From Chrysosporum bergii ANA360D (GTDB taxonomy: Bacteria; Cyanobacteriota; Cyanobacteriia; Cyanobacteriales; Nostocaceae), in NCBI RefSeq assembly GCF_029891735.1, contig NZ_JANQDH010000093.1, positions 18,527 through 82,526 of the forward strand: a DNA stretch of 64,000 nt, given 5' to 3'. This document shows positions 57,510 to 64,000 of this stretch, in pieces (positions within the stretch are counted from its first letter, which is position 1; each line of letters starts with the position of its first letter). The notes under the pieces were generated by a model. The model did not search any database. It had not been told where the DNA came from and saw nothing but the letters and a program-made list of their open reading frames with translations. A program made the translations under genes and the position numbers.

Positions 57510-60491
57510 TTATTCTGCGCCTTCAATGGGTGCAAAACCCTGGCGTTGAATGTTTTCTGTCACCGTTCGCGGTTCTAGAAATTGCAGAAGATAATCAGGT
57601 CCGCCGGCCTTGGAACCGACACCAGAAAGCTTGAAGCCCCCAAAAGGTTGTCTAGCGACAATAGCACCTGTTATGTTGCGGTTAATGTATAAATTCCCTA
57701 CTTCAAAATCTGTCTGTGCTTGCTGAATGTGAGAAGGTGTGCGAGAGTAAAGTCCTCCAGTTAAGGCGTAACTAGTATTGTTAGCCACTGCTAAAGCTTC
57801 TGGAAAATCTTTGACTTTAATTACCGCCAATACAGGTCCAAAAATTTCTTGTTGGGCAATAGTGGTATCAGGTGCTACCTCACTAAAAATCACAGGACCG
57901 ATATAATAGCCATGTTCCGGTGCAGTTAATTCCAGCGCCACTTTAGCTTCTGCCTTACCTTGTTTAATATACTCCAAGATGCGATCGCGTGCTTTAGCAT
58001 CAATTACCGGTCCCACTTGGGTACTAGGTAACTCAGCTGGTCCAATATTTAAAGATTTGGTTGCTTCTACCAACCTTCGCACAAAAGTATCATATATGGG
58101 TTGCAATACAATCACCCTGGAACAAGCAGAACATTTTTGTCCACTGTAACCAAATGCCGATTGTACCACCCCCACCACCGCCTGATCCAGGTCAGCGCTT
58201 TCATCCACAATAATAGCATTTTTACCGCCCATTTCCGCAATTACCCGCTTCATGTGCTTTTGTCCAGGTTTTAGGGCTGCTGCTTCTGCATAAATGCGAC
58301 AACCAACCTCCTGAGAACCAGTAAAAGCAATGATATGAGTATCAGCATGATTTACCAAATAAGCACCAACCCGGGAACCTTTACCTGGGACGTATTGAAA
58401 TACACCTTTAGGTATACCAGCCTCCACTAAAATTTCCGTTAGTTTAGCAGTAATCACAGAAGATGGTTCCGCAGGCTTGAGTAAAGCACAATTACCAGCA
58501 ACCAAAGCTGCAACAGTCATACCGCAGGCGATAGCCAAGGGGAAATTCCAAGGAGAAATCACCACTGCAATTCCTCGCGGTTGGTACAAATAACGATTGG
58601 TTTCACCTGCTACGTCATAGTTAACACCCTCATCCAGCCGTTCCATTTCCTGGGCGTAGTAGCGACAAAAATCTATGGCTTCAGAAACTTCTGCATCTGC
58701 TTCCTTAACTGGTTTACCCACCTCCAAAACCATCCAAGCTGCTAGTTCACACCGGCGTTCCTCCATCAAATTAGCCGCCTTCCGCAGAACCCCAGCACGT
58801 TGCTTCACAGGGGTTTTCTTCCAACCAGGAAACGCAGCCTTAGCAGCCTCCATGGCCTGTTCCCCTTGTTCCACACTCATTAAACCAACTTTACCCACCA
58901 CCTCACCAAAATCAGAAGGATTTAGGGAATCCACAAATTCAATAGTATTTACATACTCCCCATTCACCAAAGGTAGATAAGTCCTACCCAATTGTTGACG
59001 AACCACAGCCAAAGCCTCAGCAGACTTCTTGGTTGCTTTCTCTTCTGCATAATCTGTATCCGCAGCACCCAAAAAGCCGGTTTTATCACTGGGCTTTTGG
59101 GGGTCTGGCTGAGACAAAGCCAAATTAGGCGGCGCTAACAACTCTTCAACCGGACGATTCTCTAAATTTTGCCGTAAAAAAGAACTATTAGCCGTGTTTT
59201 CTAACAATCTGCGAATCAGATAAGCCATCCCCGGTAGTAATTCACCATAAGGACAATAAACCCGGACTCGATGACCACGAGCAACTAAAGCTTTAGCCAG
59301 TTTATCCCCCATACCATACAACACCTGCATTTCAAAGTGACGACGGGGGACATTTAAGGCTTCAGCTATGGCAATTGCCCGGGCTTGCGATCGCACGTTA
59401 TGGCTACCAATAGCAGCATACACATACTGGTGATTTTCTAACAATAACTGAGTAATGGTTTCAAAATTGGCATCTGTAGCTGCTTTATCATTATAAACCG
59501 GCTGCGGCCAATGTTTTTGCTCTGCTTTGATGGTTTCCTGATCCCAATATGCCCCTTTTACTAAACGAACAGTTAAAGGATAACCGCGCCGTTGCAACCA
59601 AGAAATCAAGTTTTTAGCATCCTCTTCACTATCACGTAAATATGCTTGGATTGTTACCCCCACATCTGTACGCTGTCTAAACTCATCTTCCATTAACAGC
59701 TTTTGCAGAATATTCAGAGTTAAATCTTTATAGGCGTACTGTTCCATGTCAAAATGCACAGATGCGCCTAAATCCTGGGCACGACGTAATAAAATGCGGA
59801 TGCGATCGCTTACTTTTTCCTCACTACCCTGAGCATCTAAAGGGTCAAATTGAGAATAAAATGCTGTTAACTTAACAGAAACCTGAACCTTTGGTATATT
59901 TTCTCCATCTGCTTCATCAATAGCCGGAATCACAGCCCAACTCTGGGACGCTTCCACTAATTGCTGCATTAAATCCAGATACCGTTCTAAATAACTCTGA
60001 GCTTCTCCTTCAGTAATTACCGCCTCACCCAGTAGGTCAATAGTAAAAGCGGTCTTTTCTTTTCGCAGCCGTTCAACTGTTTTGATGACTTGTTTAATGT
60101 TTTCCCCAGAAATATATTTATGTGCCAAAGTTTCCACTGCTGTAGAAACAGTAGTAGCTGCAACCTGTCCCGGCATAGAATCAGGGTGAGCAAAATTGAG
60201 CATGGCTTTTAAAGCCGAGGGTAATTCTACAGACTCTTCCCCTAAATATTCTTGTAAATGTGCGGCAATTTCTGATTTATGCTGTAAAGCAGGCAGTGTG
60301 TCAATAAAACGAAATAGTTGCACCCGTAAACCAGGATTACTCATAGCCCAAGCTAGTAATTTATCATCCCAGCGCATCTGATCGCGTAGGGAACCTAAAA
60401 ACGAGCGATTTTCTTGGGTAGCTGACAGAAGCTGTTGAGCAATTGCTTGAGTTTTAGCTTCGTAGGTACTGGCGTGTACTTGTAATACCAC
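57510..60491 (-). CDS. putA: Bifunctional proline dehydrogenase / glutamate semialdehyde dehydrogenase
   Basis: Oxidises proline to P5C and then to glutamate. The 993-residue chain has an N-terminal helical arm, the proline dehydrogenase barrel (about 180-470) with VSVKLTAFYSQFDP, RLVKGAYWDQE and QVLYGMGD, and the aldehyde dehydrogenase domain (about 515-985) with SPWNFPLAIACGM, AFTGSQEVG, AEMGGKNAIIVD and the catalytic Cys in GYSGQKCSACSR. No DNA-binding PutA N-terminus is present, so it is the short, non-regulatory type. Start: GTG 60491 has AAGGAG six bases upstream; an in-frame TTG at 60521 has none. The gene is sometimes called rocA in cyanobacteria. Confidence 0.95.
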   Translation of the reverse strand: MVLQVHASTYEAKTQAIAQQLLSATQENRSFLGSLRDQMRWDDKLLAWAMSNPGLRVQLFRFIDTLPALQHKSEIAAHLQEYLGEESVELPSALKAMLNFAHPDSMPGQVAATTVSTAVETLAHKYISGENIKQVIKTVERLRKEKTAFTIDLLGEAVITEGEAQSYLERYLDLMQQLVEASQSWAVIPAIDEADGENIPKVQVSVKLTAFYSQFDPLDAQGSEEKVSDRIRILLRRAQDLGASVHFDMEQYAYKDLTLNILQKLLMEDEFRQRTDVGVTIQAYLRDSEEDAKNLISWLQRRGYPLTVRLVKGAYWDQETIKAEQKHWPQPVYNDKAATDANFETITQLLLENHQYVYAAIGSHNVRSQARAIAIAEALNVPRRHFEMQVLYGMGDKLAKALVARGHRVRVYCPYGELLPGMAYLIRRLLENTANSSFLRQNLENRPVEELLAPPNLALSQPDPQKPSDKTGFLGAADTDYAEEKATKKSAEALAVVRQQLGRTYLPLVNGEYVNTIEFVDSLNPSDFGEVVGKVGLMSVEQGEQAMEAAKAAFPGWKKTPVKQRAGVLRKAANLMEERRCELAAWMVLEVGKPVKEADAEVSEAIDFCRYYAQEMERLDEGVNYDVAGETNRYLYQPRGIAVVISPWNFPLAIACGMTVAALVAGNCALLKPAEPSSVITAKLTEILVEAGIPKGVFQYVPGKGSRVGAYLVNHADTHIIAFTGSQEVGCRIYAEAAALKPGQKHMKRVIAEMGGKNAIIVDESADLDQAVVGVVQSAFGYSGQKCSACSRVIVLQPIYDTFVRRLVEATKSLNIGPAELPSTQVGPVIDAKARDRILEYIKQGKAEAKVALELTAPEHGYYIGPVIFSEVAPDTTIAQQEIFGPVLAVIKVKDFPEALAVANNTSYALTGGLYSRTPSHIQQAQTDFEVGNLYINRNITGAIVARQPFGGFKLSGVGSKAGGPDYLLQFLEPRTVTENIQRQGFAPIEGAE

Positions 60492-60497
60492 TGATAA

Positions 60498-60503
60498 CTC
60501 CTT
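60498..60503 (-). promoter_or_regulatory. Ribosome binding site fixing the GTG start
   Basis: AAGGAG on the minus strand ends six bases before GTG 60491, a near-perfect spacing. It decides in favour of GTG over the upstream TTG. Confidence 0.8.
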
Positions 60504-60591
60504 ATTTAGGAACTGGGGCAATCAACTGTGATTATTGTAGATCAGGAATTTTAGATGACACTCTCATCTCGACTCTACATTTTTTGTTATC

Positions 60592-60626
60592 TTCCCTATT
60601 CCCTATTCCCTGTTCCCTGTTCCCTC
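60592..60626. repeat. Heptanucleotide repeat tract (TTCCCTA/TTCCCTG, five copies)
   Basis: TTCCCTA twice, TTCCCTG twice and TTCCCTC once in uninterrupted tandem, upstream of ccmP. Confidence 0.85.
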
Positions 60627-60691
60627 CATTTGGCTTATGGTAGTTTAAAGTTAAACTCAGATACTTATGATCATAACTGGAGAACACCACC

Positions 60692-61333
60692 TTGGGAATA
60701 GAACTACGCAGTTTTGTATTTCTGGACAGCCTACAACCACAACACGCAGCCTACATGGGAACAGTCGCCCAAGGTTTCCTACCATTACCCGGAGATACAT
60801 CACTGTGGGTTGAAATATCTCCAGGGATTGAAATTAATCGGATTACGGATGTAGCACTGAAATCTGCCTCTGTTCGTCCAGGGGTGCAGGTAGTAGAACG
60901 ACTATATGGTTTATTAGAAATTCATTCTAGCTCTCAAGGGGAAACCAGGGCCGCTGGTGAAGCGATTTTAGCAACACTGGGAGTTAAAAAAGAAGAATGT
61001 CTGAAACCGCGTGTTGTTTCTAACCAAATTATCCGCAATATTGATGCTTATCAAACCCAACTAATCAATCGCACCCGCAGAGGTCAACTACTGTTAGCAG
61101 GGCAAACACTATATGTATTAGAAGTTCAGCCGGCTACTTACGCCGCACTAGCTGCCAATGAAGCGGAGAAAGCAGCAGCGATTAACATCCTAGAAGTACA
61201 AGCGGTGGGAAGTTTTGGACGATTGTATTTAGGTGGAACAGAACAGGACATTTTAGCAGGTGCAGCCGGAGCATTAGCAGCAATTGAGAATGTGGCCGGT
61301 CGGATAGATACCCAAGCAGGGCGACAAGAGTAG
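60692..61333 (+). CDS. ccmP: Carboxysome shell protein CcmP (tandem BMC domains)
   Basis: CcmP is a shell protein of the beta-carboxysome whose double-stacked pseudohexamer has a large gated pore for bigger metabolites. The 213-residue protein contains two BMC-fold halves (about 1-100 and 105-205): [20 protein letters not shown] with [16 protein letters not shown], and then [23 protein letters not shown] with [14 protein letters not shown]. Start is TTG 60692 with GGAG nine bases upstream; the nearest ATG is out of frame. The following pentapeptide gene begins ten bases after its stop. Confidence 0.93.
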   Translation: MGIELRSFVFLDSLQPQHAAYMGTVAQGFLPLPGDTSLWVEISPGIEINRITDVALKSASVRPGVQVVERLYGLLEIHSSSQGETRAAGEAILATLGVKKEECLKPRVVSNQIIRNIDAYQTQLINRTRRGQLLLAGQTLYVLEVQPATYAALAANEAEKAAAINILEVQAVGSFGRLYLGGTEQDILAGAAGALAAIENVAGRIDTQAGRQE

Positions 61334-61343
61334 AGGAGAGAAC

Positions 61344-62135
61344 ATGGCAAATCGAGAGCATCTAGCTTTACTCAAAGCAGGTGCAATTCAATGGATGGAG
61401 TGGAGACAGCAAAATCCCCAAACGAAACTAGACATCAGCGCTGCTAACCTCAAAGGAGACAACCTCAGAGGGGCAAACCTCCAAGAAGTTAATTTAAACA
61501 AGGTAGATTTAAGTAACGCGATCCTAGTGCGAGCTAACCTCAGCAAAGCCGACCTGAGTGGTGCAAATCTCCACCAAGCCAAGCTGATAGAAGCTAATTT
61601 GAATGCAGCTAATTTGAGTATAGCTAATTTGAGTAATGCCACACTTACCCAGGCAAATTTGAGTTATGCCCATCTGATTGGTGCTGACTTGAGTCAGGCA
61701 AATCTTCAAAGCGCTATCATTGCCGCAGCTAACCTGATTGGAACTGATTTAAAAGACGCTAATTTAAAGGATGCGGACTTAGCTACAGCCAAGTTAATCA
61801 GGGCTAACCTTTGTTTTGCCAATTTGATTGCAGCTAACTTAATTGGTGCTGATTTAAGTGAGGCAAATTTGTACGAAGCAAATTTAATGGGGGCTTACTT
61901 TTATCAAGCTGACTTCTACAAGGCTAATTTGCACAAAGCTCACCTTAGCGGAGCCTATTTATATCAAGCCAACCTGAGTAAAGCTAACTTGAGTGGTGCT
62001 AACTTGGCATGGACTAACTTGACAAGGGCTAATCTCCAGGGTGCTAATCTCCAGGGCGCTAATTTGAGGGGTGCTAATTTGAGGGGTGCTAATCTTCGGG
62101 AAACAATTATGCCCGACTTGTATAAATGTGATTAA
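61344..62135 (+). CDS. Pentapeptide repeat protein
   Basis: The 263-residue protein has a short N-terminal helix (to about 30) and then almost 45 consecutive A(N/D)LXX pentapeptides, predicted to fold as a right-handed quadrilateral beta helix. The last repeats (LQGANLQGANLRGANLRGAN) are nearly identical, a sign of recent local duplication. It has no signal peptide. Its start lies ten bases after ccmP, so co-transcription with a carboxysome gene is likely. Function is unknown. Confidence 0.93.
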   Translation: MANREHLALLKAGAIQWMEWRQQNPQTKLDISAANLKGDNLRGANLQEVNLNKVDLSNAILVRANLSKADLSGANLHQAKLIEANLNAANLSIANLSNATLTQANLSYAHLIGADLSQANLQSAIIAAANLIGTDLKDANLKDADLATAKLIRANLCFANLIAANLIGADLSEANLYEANLMGAYFYQADFYKANLHKAHLSGAYLYQANLSKANLSGANLAWTNLTRANLQGANLQGANLRGANLRGANLRETIMPDLYKCD

Positions 62136-62136
62136 T

Positions 62137-62265
62137 ATAGCAAATTATGCCCAATTGAGGTACATCCTTAGCGAGCAAGACTTGTGCTGATCGCTTCGCA
62201 CTGAGCGTAGTCTAATTATAGTTGAGGTATGCCCGCACTACAAGACGATCATTTACATTAGCAAT
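62137..62265 (+). mobile_element. Degenerate MITE-like element, family 1
   Basis: Starting one base after the preceding stop, it shows TATAGCAAATT, TTGAGGTACATCCTTAGCG, CACTACAAGACGATCATTTAC in the same order as 16060-16170, with an internal insertion containing GATCGCTTCGCACTGAGCG. The right end is not recognisable. Confidence 0.5.
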
Positions 62266-62388
62266 TTTTTTCCAGGCCTGCTGTATTCCGTCGTTGTATG
62301 ACCAATAACTAGATAATTACCTAGGAAATTATCACCAATCGGCTATAAAGTGTAGATAAAACACTCAGCAAATCAAGCAAAAATCTCT

Positions 62389-62856
62389 ATGACCAACTAC
62401 GAAGAAACCCTAATCAGTGATGAAATCAACATGGATACAGTGAATATCAACCATGTGGAAGTGATTGAAAATGTGATTGGTACTCTGGAAGAAGATGATA
62501 GTGCTATGGTTAGCCACACCCCAGGGAGTGGTTATCTGTGGAAGTTTAAGTATGGAAGTGTAGATGTGTTTGTCCAACTCACAGGACAAACTGATGAAGA
62601 TACCATCACAGTTTGGTCTGCTGTGCTAAAGCTACCTGCTAAGGATGAACTAAAGTTAATGCGTCACCTTTTGCAAATGAACTGCACCACTACTTTAGAA
62701 GCCCGTTTTGGCGTGATTGAAAATCAGGTGGTTGTGATATCAACAAGGACTGTAGAAGATTTATCTCCTGCGGAGGTGTCACGGTTAATTACCATTGTGG
62801 CTACCATTGCCGATGATCATGATGAAATTCTACAAGCTGAGTTTGGTATTGCTTAA
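62389..62856 (+). CDS. YbjN domain protein
   Basis: The 155-residue protein has an acidic N-terminus and a YbjN/type III secretion chaperone-like fold: SGYLWKFKYGSVDVFVQLTG, TVWSAVLKLPAKDELKLMRHLLQMN, EARFGVIENQVVVISTRTVEDLSPAEVSRLI. In other bacteria YbjN proteins modulate stress and motility, but cyanobacterial members have no defined role. It starts at ATG 62389, and the lipoate ligase gene follows by 29 bases on the same strand. Confidence 0.83.
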   Translation: MTNYEETLISDEINMDTVNINHVEVIENVIGTLEEDDSAMVSHTPGSGYLWKFKYGSVDVFVQLTGQTDEDTITVWSAVLKLPAKDELKLMRHLLQMNCTTTLEARFGVIENQVVVISTRTVEDLSPAEVSRLITIVATIADDHDEILQAEFGIA

Positions 62857-62885
62857 TCATAAGTATTGTTTGTATTGTTGTCTTT

Positions 62886-63656
62886 GTGTTAAATCCAATT
62901 CAAAACTGTGATGGTAAGCAGGTTTGGCGGTTGATTCCTTTACTAGAGGCTCCCGGCCATGTGCAAATGGCCATTGACAAATGGTTGTTAGCACAGCACA
63001 AGTCTGGAAAGCATCCGCCAACTCTGCGATTTTATACCTGGTCACCCCCAGCCATTTCTCTCGGCTATCACCAACGCCAATACCCGGAATTTTGGCAAAA
63101 TTTGCAGTGGAGGGGTGAAAAACTAGATTTGGTGCGTCGTCCCACCGGCGGTAGGGCTGTACTACATCAGGGCGACTTGACTTATGCTGTGATCACTTCT
63201 GGAATATCTGGTAGTCGTTTCCAGATATATGCAAAAATTTGTCAGTTTTTGATTCAAGGATGGCGATCGCTCGGTGTGGAATTACGCTACGGTACAGCTG
63301 GGCGGGGCTATATTCACAATCCTAACTGTTTTGCTACAGCTACAACTGCTGATTTAGTTTTACCAGATGGGTCTAAACTAATCGGTAGCGCCCAACTGCG
63401 AAGCGGTGAAGTGGTTTTGCAACATGGTTCTATCTGTTTACAGCCAAACGCTGATTTGTTTAGTCTGGTTTTTGGTGCAGAATCTTTTAGGAGTGTAGAA
63501 TTACCTGGAAATTTGAGTTTAGAGAGCATAATTACAGCCCTAACTACCGCAGCTAGTGATTGTTTTGCTATGGAGATACAGGTACAACCCCTCTCCCCAT
63601 CTGAATGGAAAGAAATTTCCCCCCACAGGGACTCAGCGCCGGGGGGTGAAATGTAA
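62886..63656 (+). CDS. Lipoate-protein ligase A family protein
   Basis: The 256-residue protein belongs to the biotin/lipoate ligase fold: TLRFYTWSPPAISLGYHQ, LVRRPTGGRAVLHQGDLTYAV (lipoyl-AMP loop) and the catalytic Lys in LPDGSKLIGSAQLR with LQHGSICL. It could be a ligase (LplA) or an octanoyltransferase of LipM type; the sequence alone does not decide. Start is GTG 62886, as there is no ATG before the conserved domain. The C-terminus is short compared with LplA. Confidence 0.88.
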   Translation: MLNPIQNCDGKQVWRLIPLLEAPGHVQMAIDKWLLAQHKSGKHPPTLRFYTWSPPAISLGYHQRQYPEFWQNLQWRGEKLDLVRRPTGGRAVLHQGDLTYAVITSGISGSRFQIYAKICQFLIQGWRSLGVELRYGTAGRGYIHNPNCFATATTADLVLPDGSKLIGSAQLRSGEVVLQHGSICLQPNADLFSLVFGAESFRSVELPGNLSLESIITALTTAASDCFAMEIQVQPLSPSEWKEISPHRDSAPGGEM

Positions 63657-63702
63657 AATGTGGTTTTAGCTAAAAATCGCCGCAACTCATAGTGATTCCA
63701 GT

Positions 63703-64000
63703 TTAAGGATTAATGGTCTTATTTCCTCGACCAGTGCGGATGGTGTTGTTACCTCCCCCAGCGGTAATGGTATCATTGCCATCACCTGTAGTAATGCTGT
63801 CATTACCACTACCAGTAGTAATAGTTTGATTACCATTGCCAGTTCTAATGGTGTTATTGCCACCAGTAGTTGTAATGACATTATTCCCATGACCAGTGGT
63901 GATACTATCATTACCACTACCAGTAGTAATAGTTTGATGACCATTGCCGGTTCTAATGGTGTTATTGCCATTATTAGCATTAATAGTAATATTGTCAGCA
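63703..64000 (-). CDS. C-terminal part of a Gly/Asn-rich beta-roll (RTX-like) repeat protein
   Basis: An open frame enters at the window edge and ends at TAA 63703-63705 (99 codons seen). It consists only of nine-residue repeats such as GNGNQTITT, GSGNDSITT, GDGNDTITA and GGGNNTIRT, with alternating Thr/Ile strands. This resembles haemolysin-type calcium-binding repeats (GGxGxDxUx), though many Asp positions are Asn, so calcium binding may be weak. Such repeats occur in secreted cyanobacterial proteins. The rest of the gene, and any catalytic part, is outside the window. Confidence 0.75.
   Translation of the reverse strand, partial: ADNITINANNGNNTIRTGNGHQTITTGSGNDSITTGHGNNVITTTGGNNTIRTGNGNQTITTGSGNDSITTGDGNDTITAGGGNNTIRTGRGNKTINP

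Noticed and set aside
63687..63980. A Leu/Val/Met-rich minus-strand open frame that looks like a membrane protein.
   Set aside because: It is an out-of-frame reading of the Gly/Asn/Thr repeat gene; the correct frame gives regular nonapeptides ending at 63703.

Overview
The window is chromosomal DNA of a filamentous cyanobacterium, probably of the Nostocales. The case rests on gene content: cytochrome c6, the chlorophyll enzyme ChlM, the carboxysome shell protein CcmP, a cyanobacterial group 2 sigma factor, a bidomain sucrose-phosphate synthase, a ThiO-ThiG fusion and a hormogonium polysaccharide (hps) gene cluster. Many copies of the palindrome GCGATCGC, several heptanucleotide repeat tracts and small palindromic MITE-like elements fit this. 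The DNA is moderately AT-rich and looks compositionally even. No rRNA, tRNA, CRISPR array, transposase gene or prophage was seen.

Layout. 1-4230 (minus): 3'-incomplete kdpA and priA. 5083-10420 (plus): a SigC-type sigma factor, a GNAT acetyltransferase, petJ and clpB. 10586-20837 (plus): a membrane-anchored DUF2264 protein, then a rearranged stretch in which the first quarter of htpG is joined to a pseudopilin gene (hpsB) that lacks its 5' end. After the joint come hpsC- and hpsD-type pseudopilins, two sister HpsE-type glycosyltransferases, a third family 2 glycosyltransferase, a TIGR04282-type transferase, HpsJ and a fourth glycosyltransferase. 21179-26105 (plus): DUF502, nusB, ftsY and a GAF/PP2C phosphatase, meeting spsA (minus) tail to tail. 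28602-37331: lysC, three nuclease-fold genes on minus, and divergent smc with a PRC-barrel gene. 37864-41733 (minus): a CruA/CruP-type flavoprotein and cimA. 42034-46993 (plus): a repeat-bearing membrane peptide, thiO/thiG and a TPR protein. 47056-50899 (minus): ispH, an SGNH hydrolase and an ammonium transporter. 51519-55291: purE (minus) head to head with nagA (plus), then a CPA2 antiporter (minus). 55677-63656: chlM, two small membrane proteins, a minus-strand proline catabolic bifunctional enzyme, ccmP with a pentapeptide-repeat gene, a YbjN-like protein and a lipoate ligase. 63703-64000 (minus): the C-terminal end of a Gly/Asn-rich beta-roll repeat protein.

How the genes relate. The largest functional unit is the hps-type cluster: pseudopilins, glycosyltransferases and HpsJ that in Nostoc punctiforme make and export the polysaccharide used for gliding. 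Here its start is damaged: hpsA is not visible, hpsB has lost its start codon, and htpG is cut in the same event. This is either a true deletion/rearrangement or an assembly chimera, and it is the most notable feature. Other points worth a second look are a Pho-box-like triple repeat upstream of the ammonium transporter, a Gly-to-Ala change in the fourth pore loop of KdpA, an Asp-to-Glu change at the nucleophile of the phosphatase-like domain of SPS, two families of MITE-like elements, and a pentapeptide-repeat protein coupled to ccmP. I did not find a clearly new multi-gene system; the most unusual signals are these local anomalies.
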